From an uncultured Collinsella sp. (GTDB taxonomy: Bacteria > Actinomycetota > Coriobacteriia > Coriobacteriales > Coriobacteriaceae): a DNA stretch of 35,120 nucleotides. The notes beneath the pieces were generated by a model. The model was given only the letters and a program-made list of their open reading frames with translations, had not been told where the DNA came from and did not search any database. Positions 7,881-15,947 of the stretch are shown piece by piece (positions within the stretch are counted from its first letter, which is position 1; the number at the start of each line of letters is the position of its first letter). Both the position numbers and the translations under genes were made by a program. Where the stretch lies: contig CALBBA010000059.1 of the NCBI GenBank assembly GCA_937926755.1, forward strand, positions 1 through 35,120, given 5' to 3'.

Positions 7881-8948
7881 ATGGCGCTTCCTATGGTTTA
7901 TGGCGGTCCCGGCCGGTATGTTCAGGGGCCGGGCGAACTTTCGCGTCAGGGCAGGTATTTGTCATGGTTGGGCTGCGCTGCCTATGTCTTGTTTGACCAG
8001 GGCACCGAGGATCGGCTGTGCAGGCAGATTGTCGATGGATTTCTGGATGAAGATCTAAGCGAGCCGTTCTTTAAGATTTACAACGGTCCGTGTACGGAAG
8101 ATGCCGTTGTCGAAATGGCCAAGGAAGCCCGGGCCGAGTATTGCGACATGGTGGTGGGCATTGGCGGCGGCAAGATGCTCGATATCGCCAAGGCCGTTGC
8201 GTTTTATGCCGAGTTGCCGTTGTGCGTATGTCCCACGGCGGCTTCGATGGACGGTCCGTGCAGCGCGATTTCGGTGCTGTATCACGAGGATGGGTCGTTC
8301 GACCGCTACCTGATGCTCGAGAAGAATCCAGACTTGGTCGTGGTCGATACCAACGTGGTCGCGGCGGCCCCGCTGCGTATGACGGTCGCTGGTATGGGCG
8401 ATGCGCTGGCAACGTATTTCGAGGCGCGTTCGTGCGCCGCGGCGCACGGCGCCAACGAGCACGGTGGCGCGTCGGGGCACTTGGCGCTGGTCGCGGCACG
8501 TGCCTGCTACGACACGCTTATGGAATGCGGCGTCGCTGCCAAGCGCGATCTCAAAAAGGGGCGTACATCGCCGGCGGTTGAGCGCCTGATCGAGTGCAAT
8601 ATTCTGCTCTCGGGTGTTGGCTTTGAGAGCGGTGGCCTAGCGCTTGCCCATGCCATCGCCAACGGCCTGACGATTCTGCCCGAGTGCAAGGCCATGCATG
8701 GTGAGGCCGTGGCATTTGGTCTGGTGGTGCAGCTGCGCCTGGAGCGTGCGCCCGAGCTTGATCAGGTGCTCGAGTTTTGCCAACGCGTCGGTCTGCCGAC
8801 GACGCTTGAGGAGCTGGGCCTTGGCGAGATTTCGGATGCCGACCTGATGAGCGTTGCGGATGCGGTCTTTAGAAACGAGCGCAATATGGCCAACGAGCAG
8901 GCCAAGGTGACCAAACAGAAGCTCGTGCAGCTCATGTGCGAGGCATAG
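7881..8948 (+). CDS. Second GldA-family dehydrogenase paralogue
   Basis: This 355-residue paralogue of the preceding gldA has the same architecture: NAD motif VGIGGGKMLDIAKAVAF, CPTAASMDGPCSAISV, and metal ligands D174, H257 and H273 at family positions. All catalytic positions seen in the neighbour are kept, so it should be active. The N-terminal domain differs more than the C-terminal one, which may mean a different substrate or cofactor preference. The likely start is the ATG at 7881 with AAGGGCGG upstream. A terminator and a palindromic element separate it from gldA, so the two are probably not one transcript. Confidence 0.85.
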   Translation: MALPMVYGGPGRYVQGPGELSRQGRYLSWLGCAAYVLFDQGTEDRLCRQIVDGFLDEDLSEPFFKIYNGPCTEDAVVEMAKEARAEYCDMVVGIGGGKMLDIAKAVAFYAELPLCVCPTAASMDGPCSAISVLYHEDGSFDRYLMLEKNPDLVVVDTNVVAAAPLRMTVAGMGDALATYFEARSCAAAHGANEHGGASGHLALVAARACYDTLMECGVAAKRDLKKGRTSPAVERLIECNILLSGVGFESGGLALAHAIANGLTILPECKAMHGEAVAFGLVVQLRLERAPELDQVLEFCQRVGLPTTLEELGLGEISDADLMSVADAVFRNERNMANEQAKVTKQKLVQLMCEA

Positions 8949-9099
8949 CTTGGCGCTTGATTGACCTTGTGCAATCGGGGCGGCGATAGGCCATGGGCTA
9001 TTTGCCGCAAAGATGCGCCGCGTGTAATTTGCCCGAGGCGTGGGCCGATAGCGTATCATTATCTCTTGCTTGTTTGCACTGCTCAGGGAGGGGCCGCGC

Positions 9100-10353
9100 A
9101 TGGCGCAGGAACACGATCTGTTTGATGACATTATCGAGATCAGCAAGGGTTTCGACTTTCTTAAAAACCCGCTTGGCGGCGTGACTGACGCGCTCGATCC
9201 GTCGACGCCGCAGTGGAATCCTGCCGACTATAAGGAGCGCCCGCGCGGAAACACCATTCCGTGCCTGGCCTGCAAAAACGAGAAGAGCGGCTGCACCGCG
9301 TGCATGGATGTGTGCCCGGTCAACGCCGTCGAGGTCGAAGAGGACGCTATCGAGATCCTCGATACCTGTCGCAAGTGCGGCCTGTGCGCTGCTGCCTGCC
9401 CGACTGAGGCGATTATCTCGCCGCGCCTGGCGCCCAAAAACCTCTACGACGACATTGTCTCGGCTGCCACGAGCCACGAGACCGCCTACGTTACCTGCAC
9501 GCGTGCCCTTAAGCGCATGCCGCGAGAGAACGAGGTCGTCGTCGCCTGCGTGGGCGATATTACGGCCGAGACCTGGTTCTCGGTGCTGGCAGACTATCCC
9601 AACGTGAGCGTCTACCTGCCGCTGGGCGTGTGCGATAAGTGCCGCAACACCGGTGGCGAGGATATTCTGGGCGAGGCCATCGCCACTGCCGAGGAGTGGG
9701 CCGGTACGGGTATGGGCCTGGAGGTCGACCCCAAGAGTCTCAAATGCCACAAGCGCCGCGAGTACGAGCGCAAGGAGTACATGGAAAAGATCGCCCGCAC
9801 CACGGGCTTGACCGTGACCAAGCTCAACCCGGCAACGGCGGCACTGGCTTCGGTGACGCAGAAGCTCAAGGCCCACCGTCACCAGATCACGCAGCTCGAG
9901 CGCACGCTCAACACCATGTGCGGCACCACGACGACCAAGCGTCGCCGTTCGCTCACCCATGGGCGTCAGCTGGTGCTCTCGACGCTGCAGAATCACCCCG
10001 AACTTGCCCAGAATATGCAGGTGAGTACGCCGGAGTGCGATTTTGACAAGTGCACGTCGTGCGGCGAGTGCGTCAACGTGTGCCCCACGTTTGCCTGCGA
10101 TCTGGTGGGAAGCGGTCGCTTTGCGCTGGAGTCAACGTATTGCCTGGGTTGCGGAGCCTGTGTCAAGGTGTGTCCCGAGCATGCGCTCAAGCTGGTTGAG
10201 CATGATGCATCCAACCTGGTCGTCGTCGATCCCGAGGCCGAGGAAAAGGCCGCCCAGAAGGCTAAGGCCCACGAAGAAGCCCAGAAGGTCAAGGCCGAGG
10301 CAAAGGAAAAGCTCAACAAGATGCTCGACCAGGTGGAAAAGCTCGCGGACTAG
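9100..10353 (+). CDS. Polyferredoxin-like protein with four [4Fe-4S] cysteine motifs
   Basis: This 417-residue protein has two cysteine clusters. The N-terminal pair spans about residues 55-100 (CLACKNEKSGCTACMDVCP and CRKCGLCAAACP), and the C-terminal pair about 313-362 (CTSCGECVNVCP and CLGCGACVKVCP). These are bacterial ferredoxin-type [4Fe-4S] sites. A middle domain of about 190 residues has a further VCDKC motif and a basic stretch. The last 45 residues are lysine/alanine/glutamate rich and likely coiled coil. The start ATG at 9100 follows GGGAGGGG (9086-9093). It probably carries electrons to an unidentified partner; no redox enzyme is adjacent apart from the dehydrogenases upstream. 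No membrane segment is seen. Confidence 0.8.
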   Translation: MAQEHDLFDDIIEISKGFDFLKNPLGGVTDALDPSTPQWNPADYKERPRGNTIPCLACKNEKSGCTACMDVCPVNAVEVEEDAIEILDTCRKCGLCAAACPTEAIISPRLAPKNLYDDIVSAATSHETAYVTCTRALKRMPRENEVVVACVGDITAETWFSVLADYPNVSVYLPLGVCDKCRNTGGEDILGEAIATAEEWAGTGMGLEVDPKSLKCHKRREYERKEYMEKIARTTGLTVTKLNPATAALASVTQKLKAHRHQITQLERTLNTMCGTTTTKRRRSLTHGRQLVLSTLQNHPELAQNMQVSTPECDFDKCTSCGECVNVCPTFACDLVGSGRFALESTYCLGCGACVKVCPEHALKLVEHDASNLVVVDPEAEEKAAQKAKAHEEAQKVKAEAKEKLNKMLDQVEKLAD

Positions 10354-10467
10354 TCAGCGATCCCTATCTCTGCTTCATTCGTGCCGCTGCGGTGTCCGGA
10401 TTCGCCCGGATGCTGCGGCGGCGCTATACTTATGCAGTTTGAAATACTTGTACCAAAAGGAGCTGTC

Positions 10468-11544
10468 GTGTCCCTTTCCATCGGTATCGTGGGCCTGCCC
10501 AACGTGGGCAAGTCGACGCTGTTCACCGCGCTTACCAAAAAGACCGGCCTTGCCGCCAACTACCCGTTCGCCACGATCGACCCTAACGTGGGCATCGTCG
10601 ACGTGCCCGATAGCCGTCTGCAAAAGCTTGCCGACATCGTCAACCCGGGCCGCATCGTGCCGGCAACGGTCGAGTTCGTCGACATCGCAGGCCTAGTGAA
10701 GGGCGCCAACGAGGGCGAGGGCTTGGGCAACCAGTTCCTGGCCAACATTCGCGAGACCGACGCCATCTGCGAGGTCGTGCGCTACTTTAAGGATCCCAAC
10801 GTCATGCGCGAGGTGGGTCGTACGGGCGAGTTCGTCGACCCCGCCGGCGACGCCGACACCATCATGACCGAGCTCATCCTGGCCGACATGGGCACGCTCG
10901 AGAAGCAGCTGCCCAAGCTCGAGAAGGAGGCCAAGCGCGACAAGGAGCTCATGCCCAAGTTCGAGGTCGCCAAGCGTCTGCTTGCCTGGCTCAACGAGGG
11001 CAAGCGCGCCGCATCCATGGAGATGACCGACGAGGAGCGTGCCGCTGCCAAGGGCCTGTTCCTGCTCACCATGAAGCCCATCCTGTATGTGGCCAACGTA
11101 GATGAGGACATGCTCAACGAGGACTTGGCGCCCATCGACGGCGTCAAGCCGCTGCCGATCTGCGCCAAGATTGAGGCCGAGCTTTCCGAGCTCGATCCCG
11201 AGGATGCGGCCGACTACCTGGAGAGCTTGGGCCTGGAGCAGCCCGGTCTGGACGTGCTCGCGCAGGCGGCCTATAAGCTGCTCGGTCTGCAGTCGTTCTT
11301 TACGGCCGGCGAGATGGAGGTCAAGGCCTGGACGGTTCGTCGGGGCGCAACCGCCCCGCAGGCTGCCGGCGTCATCCACACCGACTTTGAGCGCGGCTTT
11401 ATTAAGGCCGAGGTCATTGGCTATGACGACTACATCGAGCTCGGCGGCGAGCAGGGCGCCAAGGCCGCCGGCAAGCTGCGCATCGAGGGCAAAGAGTATG
11501 TCATGGCTGATGGCGACGTCGTGCACTTCCGCTTTAACGTGTAA
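10468..11544 (+). CDS. ychF: Redox-regulated ATPase YchF (Obg family)
   Basis: This is a 358-residue ribosome-associated P-loop ATPase of the Obg/HflX superfamily. It has the P-loop GLPNVGKS (9-16), DIAGLVKGA as the switch II region (DxxG), a long coiled-coil insertion (about 120-180), and the C-terminal TGS domain containing FFTAGEMEVKAWTVRRG and IHTDFERGF. The start is GTG at 10468 with AAAGGAG upstream; longer in-frame reading has no ribosome site and would add non-homologous residues. Length fits the family (about 360). The TATACT at 10425-10430 is a plausible -10. The small membrane gene 11 bp downstream is probably co-transcribed. Confidence 0.95.
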   Translation: MSLSIGIVGLPNVGKSTLFTALTKKTGLAANYPFATIDPNVGIVDVPDSRLQKLADIVNPGRIVPATVEFVDIAGLVKGANEGEGLGNQFLANIRETDAICEVVRYFKDPNVMREVGRTGEFVDPAGDADTIMTELILADMGTLEKQLPKLEKEAKRDKELMPKFEVAKRLLAWLNEGKRAASMEMTDEERAAAKGLFLLTMKPILYVANVDEDMLNEDLAPIDGVKPLPICAKIEAELSELDPEDAADYLESLGLEQPGLDVLAQAAYKLLGLQSFFTAGEMEVKAWTVRRGATAPQAAGVIHTDFERGFIKAEVIGYDDYIELGGEQGAKAAGKLRIEGKEYVMADGDVVHFRFNV

Positions 11545-11555
11545 GGACGACGCGC

Positions 11556-11939
11556 ATGTTTAAATATGGCAAAAAAGCCGGCTACATGGGCGTCGCGCTG
11601 CTGGTGCTTGCGGTGCTTCCGCTGGTGGTCGCAGCGTTTGTTATCCCCAACATTGGTCCCGAGGTGGCAACGAAGTTTAATGCCGCCGGCGAGGTGACGC
11701 GCTGGGGCAAGAGCTACGAGCTGCTGGCACTTCCGGTGCTCAACCTGCTGCTCGGCGTGGCGACGTACTTTACCGCCGGTCGTCAGGCTAAGAACAACGA
11801 CGACTCTGCCGTGATGGCGCGACTAACGTGTGAGCGTTATCTGCGCAACGGCTGCATCACGGGCGTGTTCCTTAATGTGATTAACGTCTACTTTATGTAT
11901 TCGGCAATTACTGGCACGGGCTTTGGACTGGGATTCTAG
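11556..11939 (+). CDS. Small membrane protein with DUF1648 (SdpI-like) domain
   Basis: This 127-residue integral membrane protein has three predicted hydrophobic segments (about 11-33, 57-74, 99-121). Between the first and second lies a loop with PNIGPEVATKFNAAGEVTRWG, which matches the DUF1648 pattern seen in SdpI-type immunity and signalling proteins. SdpI proteins protect against membrane-active toxins, but DUF1648 also occurs in proteins of unknown role, so no function is claimed. AAGGA lies before the ATG. It is 11 bp after ychF and likely its operon partner. Confidence 0.75.
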   Translation: MFKYGKKAGYMGVALLVLAVLPLVVAAFVIPNIGPEVATKFNAAGEVTRWGKSYELLALPVLNLLLGVATYFTAGRQAKNNDDSAVMARLTCERYLRNGCITGVFLNVINVYFMYSAITGTGFGLGF

Positions 11940-11948
11940 CTTGTTCCT

Positions 11949-12338
11949 TTAGGCAACGAGCCTACAAGCATATTCGATGGCTGCTGCGAGGCCGCCGCTC
12001 GATCGTGGTTGAAAGACCACATCGGCGGCGGCCTCGTTTTCGTATCCCGCGCCGCGCAAGGTTAGGGCGACGGTGGCTTCTAGGAGCAGGGGGAGTCCTT
12101 GCGGGGTGGTGGCGATAACAGCGGTCTGGTCGAGCGTGCAGCCGCGCTCTTGGCATAGACGTGCGAGGTCGCCTTGCTTTGGATTGGAAAGCAGCGCCGT
12201 GGCGACACGGCTCGTCAGTAGCGCAAGGGCCGTGCGTTCGTCGGGCGTAAGCTGGTCGGCCTCGATAACGACAAGAGCAATCGGCGTGGCGCGCCGGCGG
12301 CAGTCTGTGCGCCGTACGTAAATCGAAGAACCCGACAT
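11949..12338 (-). CDS. Degenerate HAD-fold (KdsC-like) protein, probably catalytically dead
   Basis: The 129 residues follow the plan of small C0-type HAD phosphatases such as KdsC/YrbI, but active-site positions are altered. Motif I (DxDGxxT) reads EADQLT in ALVVIEADQLTPDE. The motif III lysine may survive in NPKQGDL. Motif IV (GDDxND) reads ATTPQG. The typical ending (ADYVT..GGxGAVREVCDLLL) is recognisable as AAADVVFQPRSSGGLAAAIEYACRLV. This suggests a binding rather than a catalytic role, perhaps as sensor or partner of the divergent regulator. It has a good ribosome site (CAGGAG, 8 bases before ATG). The family assignment is by eye and needs a structure comparison. Confidence 0.6.
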   Translation of the reverse strand: MSGSSIYVRRTDCRRRATPIALVVIEADQLTPDERTALALLTSRVATALLSNPKQGDLARLCQERGCTLDQTAVIATTPQGLPLLLEATVALTLRGAGYENEAAADVVFQPRSSGGLAAAIEYACRLVA

Positions 12339-12360
12339 AGAAAACTCCTGTGTATTCGTT

Positions 12361-12386
12361 AAAACGTAAACTATAGTTTACGTTTT
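12361..12386. promoter_or_regulatory. Perfect 26-bp palindromic operator between divergent genes
   Basis: Half-site AAAACGTAAACTA (12361-12373) is followed exactly by its complement (12374-12386). The centre contains TATAGT on both strands, a -10-like sequence facing each gene. It lies 22 bp from the HAD-like start and 28 bp from the HTH start. A dimeric repressor binding here would cover both promoters, most simply the adjacent Cro/C1-type protein. Confidence 0.85.
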
Positions 12387-12414
12387 TGTTCGGCTCCATT
12401 TCAAACTCGGCTGC

Positions 12415-12633
12415 ATGGACGAACGTGCGAAACAGATTCTTGGCAGGCGGGTCGAAGAGACGCGCAGGGACCTTGGTATCTCCAAGGTCGATTTTTGTGT
12501 GGCGACAGGAATCAGCCGCCCCTATCTCGACAGAATCGAAGACGGAACGGCAAACTTCACGCTCAAGGTTCTATTTAAGATTGCGCCCGCACTCGGCCTG
12601 ACGGTGTCAGAGCTTCTCGAAGGCATCGAATAG
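12415..12633 (+). CDS. Small Cro/C1-type (Xre) DNA-binding regulator
   Basis: This 72-residue protein is essentially a single HTH_3 domain. The pattern includes QILGRRVEETRRDLGISKVDFCVATGISRPYLDRIEDGTANFTL, with the recognition helix around residues 33-42, then helices ending in LGLTVSELLEG. No other domain is present. There is no clear Shine-Dalgarno before the ATG, unlike its neighbours, so translation may be weak. It is divergent from the HAD-like gene and adjoins the 26-bp palindrome, which suggests autoregulation and joint control of the pair. Confidence 0.85.
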   Translation: MDERAKQILGRRVEETRRDLGISKVDFCVATGISRPYLDRIEDGTANFTLKVLFKIAPALGLTVSELLEGIE

Positions 12634-12667
12634 GACGTTTTCGATGCTATTTGGCGCCCTTTGGGCA

Positions 12668-12912
12668 GGTCCCCCCGGCTGCGATGTGCAAAATCGCGAG
12701 TATTCAGCAGCTGTTCATCCGTAGACGGCAGTTCGAATGGGTTGCATTGCGTTTTTGGCACTAGTTAATCCACACACTTAATAAAAAACGAGGAATAACT
12801 ATTTACAAAACGGCCTTTTCACACTAAAAGCCCGCCAAATAAGCAGTTGATTTGATGTCTCCGTCGGGGAAATTGCAGAATACTCCGTTTTTTGCACGGC
12901 CCGAGGGGGACC
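12668..12912. repeat. Imperfect long inverted repeat filling the HTH-ansA spacer
   Basis: The left arm (12668-12705) begins GGTCCCCC and contains GTGCAAAA and GAGTATTC. The right arm (12878-12912) is its imperfect reverse complement (GAATACTCCG ... TTTTGCAC ... GAGGGGGACC). About 170 AT-richer bases lie between the arms. No coding potential or transposase is visible in the 320-bp spacer 12634-12954. It may be a small non-autonomous mobile element or a dispersed intergenic repeat. Confidence 0.55.
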
Positions 12913-12954
12913 ACCTGCCGTTTGAGGCTGCGATACGTAGATCTGCCCTTGGGA

Positions 12955-13968
12955 TTACGCCATCGGGATGCGGTCGTGGTTGACTTGGCTGTAGAACAGG
13001 CGCTGGATTTCGGCGGCATCGCGTGACTGGCCGAGTGCCCACATGGTTTTGGCCACGAGCGTCTCGGTGGTCATGTCGTCGCCGCGCAGAATGCCCGGAT
13101 GATCGGCGTAAGCACGGCCGACCTCATAAACGCCCAGATCGAGGCCCTCTTCGGGGACCTGCGTGGTCATAACGACGGTGCGGCCCGAATCGACCCAGCG
13201 GAAAATCGCCTCCTGGAACGACTCGCCCGACTCACCAAACTCGGGGATACCGCCAATGCCAAAGGTCTCCAGAATCACGGCGTCGTAGCCATCGGCAAGG
13301 GCGTCGAGGATGCCCGGGTTTACGCCGGGCGTAAGCTTGAGCACACATACGCGCGGATCGATGCTGTCGTAGAAACGCACCGGGTTTTCGCCCTGATGCG
13401 TGCCGTGAAGCCCGTTGCGCACGATGCGGTCGTTGCGGATATAGGCAATGGGCGGATAGTTGACGCTAATGAACGCGTTAAAGCTCATGGTGCGCTGCTT
13501 GCGAGCGCGCGTGCCGGCAATGGCTACGCCGCCAAACACGATCGAGACGTCGTGCGAGTGTTCGTCGAGCGCATAGAGCAGGCTCTGGTACAGGTTGAGC
13601 TTGGCGTCGGTAAATGGATTGCCCATGGGCTTTTGCGAGCCGGTGAGCACGATGGGCTTGGGGCTGTCCTGAATCAGGTAGGAAAGCGCTGCCGCGGTGT
13701 AGCTCATGGTGTCGGTGCCGTGCAGAATCACGAAGCCGTCGTGGTCGGCATAACCCTCGACGATGACGTCGCGGATACGCATCCAGTCACTGGGGCGCAT
13801 ATTGGTGCTGTCGATGTTCATCGGCTGCACCACGTCGAGCTCGCAGAGGCCCGAGATCTCGGGGACGCTCTGGGCGAGCTCCTCACCGGTCAGGGCGGGG
13901 GAGAGGCCGTTGCCGTCCTCGGTCGATGCGATGGTGCCGCCCGTGGCGATGAGAAGGATGCGCTTCAT
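12955..13968 (-). CDS. ansA: Type I cytoplasmic L-asparaginase
   Basis: This 337-residue enzyme hydrolyses L-asparagine to aspartate and ammonia. It starts MKRILLIATGGTIAST, where the threonine of GGTIAS is the catalytic nucleophile. The second signature is HGTDTMSYTAAAL (about residues 80-92), with Thr-Asp of the catalytic triad, and a lysine follows in TGSQKPMGNPFTDAKLNL. No signal peptide is present, which indicates the cytoplasmic form. The start at 13968 has AGGAAT upstream; an in-frame ATG 24 codons earlier lies within the promoter area. It is transcribed away from guaA and is not in an operon. Confidence 0.93.
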   Translation of the reverse strand: MKRILLIATGGTIASTEDGNGLSPALTGEELAQSVPEISGLCELDVVQPMNIDSTNMRPSDWMRIRDVIVEGYADHDGFVILHGTDTMSYTAAALSYLIQDSPKPIVLTGSQKPMGNPFTDAKLNLYQSLLYALDEHSHDVSIVFGGVAIAGTRARKQRTMSFNAFISVNYPPIAYIRNDRIVRNGLHGTHQGENPVRFYDSIDPRVCVLKLTPGVNPGILDALADGYDAVILETFGIGGIPEFGESGESFQEAIFRWVDSGRTVVMTTQVPEEGLDLGVYEVGRAYADHPGILRGDDMTTETLVAKTMWALGQSRDAAEIQRLFYSQVNHDRIPMA

Positions 13969-14017
13969 GCTGGAATTCCTATCGTATTTGCCGCCGCAGA
14001 GGCGGAGTCGTTCGGCA

Positions 14018-14075
14018 GTATTGTGGCACAGGGCGTCCAATGTTCAAACGTATTACATCATCTGTAACGTTTGAA
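14018..14075 (-). promoter_or_regulatory. ansA promoter overlapping an inverted repeat
   Basis: On the minus strand TTGAAC (14047-14042) and CAATAC (14023-14018) are spaced 18 bp apart. The -35 is embedded in an inverted repeat, TTCAAACGT (14043-14051) / ACGTTTGAA (14067-14075), extended by TAC/GTA after a two-base bulge. It lies between divergent ansA and guaA and could be an operator. The rest of the spacer to 14236 shows a -10-like TATAAC at 14155-14160 for guaA but no recognised riboswitch. Confidence 0.5.
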
Positions 14076-14236
14076 AACACTTCAATTGTTGTCAAATAGG
14101 GGCCCAGGTCGTGCGTTTGCCGTGCGCTGATGGCTGCGAGGGACGAGAAACCCCATATAACGTGTACACTATGAAAGCTGTTTTCGTTTATTCGCGCGGG
14201 TGGGCACCGGCTCCCCGCCAACAAGAGGGGGAAACC

Positions 14237-15835
14237 ATGGATCAAAAGGCTTCCGCAAAGGTCCTCGTACTCGACTTTGGTGCGCAGTACGGTCAGCTCA
14301 TTGCCCGTCGCGTCCGCGACCTCAACGTGTATTCCGAGATCGTTCCCTGCGACATCTCGGCCGATGAGATTCGCGAGATGAACGCCTCTGCGCTCATCCT
14401 TTCCGGCGGCCCGGCTTCTGTGTATGCCGAGGACGCTCCGTCCATCGATCCTGCCATCTTCGACCTGGGCCTTCCTGTCCTGGGCTTTTGCTACGGCCAT
14501 CAGATCACGGCTGTGACGCTCGGCGGCAAGGTCGGCCACTCCGAGGTGGGCGAGTACGGCCGCGCCACCATCACGCGTACGGCCGGCGCCAAGCTCTTTA
14601 ACTCCACGCCTATGGAGCAGACCGTGTGGATGAGCCACCGCGACGCCGTGTCCGAGGTGCCCGAGGGCTTTACCGTTACCGCCAGCACCGACGTGTGCCC
14701 GGTTGCCGCCATGGAGTGCGTTGAGCGCAAGATTTTCACCACGCAGTTCCACCCCGAGGTCAAGCACTCCGAGTACGGTCAGCAGCTGCTGAGCAACTTC
14801 CTGTTTGAGATTTGCGGCCTGGAGCCCAACTGGAGCATGGACGACCTGGTCGAGACCATGACGGCCGAGTTCCGCGAGAAGGTCGGCGACGACCGCGTGA
14901 TTCTGGCCCTGTCCGGTGGCGTCGACTCCTCCGTCGTAGCTGCGCTGGGCGCTCGCGCCGTGGGCAAGCAGATGACCTGCGTGTTTATCAACCACGGCCT
15001 GCTGCGCAAGGGCGAGCCCGAGCAGGTGGAGGAGGTCTTCACCAAGCAGTTCGACGTCGACTTTATTCACGTCCACGCCGAGGACCGCTATGCCGAGCTT
15101 CTGGCCGGCGTGACCGAGCCCGAGGAGAAGCGCCGCATCATCGGTACGCAGTTCTGGAAAGAGTTCTTCGCCGTGGCGCAGCAGCTCGAGACCGATGGCA
15201 AGCCGGTCAAGTACCTGGCTCAGGGCACTATCTACCCCGACATCATCGAGTCCGGCGCTCGCAAGACGGACGGCAAGACGGCCACCATCAAGAGCCATCA
15301 CAACCTGATCCCGTTCCCCGATGGCGTGCACTTCGACCTCATCGAGCCGCTCGATCACTTCTTTAAGGACGAGGTCCGCGCGCTTGGTCTGGCGCTGGGC
15401 CTGCCGGCTCACATCGTGTTCCGTCAGCCCTTCCCGGGCCCGGGTCTGGCCATCCGCATCATCGGTGCGGTCGACAAGGAGAAGCTCGAGATTCTCAAGA
15501 ACGCCGACGCCATCGTGCGCGAGGAGCTCGACGCCTACAACCAGCGTCTGTTTGAGCAGACCGGCGAGCGCAACTCCGAGCACAGCTGCTGGCAGTATTT
15601 CGCGGTTCTGCCCGACATTAAGTCCGTGGGCGTCATGGGCGACGAGCGTACCTACCAGCGCCCGATCATCCTGCGTGCCGTCGAGTCCAGCGATGCCATG
15701 ACCGCCGACTGGGCCAAGCTGCCCTACGACGTGCTGGCCCGCATTTCCGGCCGTATCGTGGCCGAGGTCCCCGGCGCCAACCGCGTGTGCTACGACATCA
15801 CGTCCAAGCCGCCCGCGACCATCGAGTGGGAGTAG
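14237..15835 (+). CDS. guaA: GMP synthase (glutamine-hydrolysing)
   Basis: This 532-residue enzyme converts XMP to GMP using ATP and glutamine. The class I amidotransferase domain (about 10-205) has Cys85 in GFCYGHQ and the His-Glu of FHPEV. The ATP pyrophosphatase domain carries the P-loop LSGGVDSSV (about 231-239). The C-terminal dimerisation/XMP domain ends KPPATIEWE. The start ATG at 14237 follows AGAGGGGGAAACC; the frame stays open further upstream but only this start gives the family N-terminus. Its last 20 bases act as the presumed integration site of the islands downstream. The gene itself is intact. Confidence 0.97.
   Translation: MDQKASAKVLVLDFGAQYGQLIARRVRDLNVYSEIVPCDISADEIREMNASALILSGGPASVYAEDAPSIDPAIFDLGLPVLGFCYGHQITAVTLGGKVGHSEVGEYGRATITRTAGAKLFNSTPMEQTVWMSHRDAVSEVPEGFTVTASTDVCPVAAMECVERKIFTTQFHPEVKHSEYGQQLLSNFLFEICGLEPNWSMDDLVETMTAEFREKVGDDRVILALSGGVDSSVVAALGARAVGKQMTCVFINHGLLRKGEPEQVEEVFTKQFDVDFIHVHAEDRYAELLAGVTEPEEKRRIIGTQFWKEFFAVAQQLETDGKPVKYLAQGTIYPDIIESGARKTDGKTATIKSHHNLIPFPDGVHFDLIEPLDHFFKDEVRALGLALGLPAHIVFRQPFPGPGLAIRIIGAVDKEKLEILKNADAIVREELDAYNQRLFEQTGERNSEHSCWQYFAVLPDIKSVGVMGDERTYQRPIILRAVESSDAMTADWAKLPYDVLARISGRIVAEVPGANRVCYDITSKPPATIEWE
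15818..15835 (+). repeat. guaA 3'-end attachment-site copy (left junction)
   Basis: ACCATCGAGTGGGAGTAG encodes the last residues TIEWE and stop. Copies differing at a few bases lie at 20670-20687 and 26139-26153, always with GAGTGGGARTA. It is the presumed left junction (attL-like) of tandem elements. Confidence 0.75.
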
Positions 15836-15905
15836 GACGACAGGGTTCTGACCTGCGATTTTGAGTGCCGCACTATGCCGCTGAGTTTCGTTTCGTACGA
15901 GAGTC

Positions 15906-15947
15906 ATGACAAAGCCACCAGCGACGGAGATGAGTAAAAGCGATTAA
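15906..15947 (+). pseudogene. Remnant of a second guaA 3' end
   Basis: AAGCCACCAGCGACG (15912-15926) encodes KPPAT exactly as guaA does at 15806-15820. It differs only at three third-codon positions. It continues GAGATGAGTAA, close to the guaA ending GAGTGGGAGTAG with one base lost. The short stretch before it (TACGA...) also loosely matches guaA. A terminator follows at once. The simplest reading is the end of a diverged guaA allele left by an integration or excision event. Confidence 0.65.

Noticed and set aside
13979..15907. 642-codon open frame antisense to guaA
   Set aside because: It lies across an unquestionable guaA and results from high-GC codon bias; it has no ribosome site and no recognisable motif.
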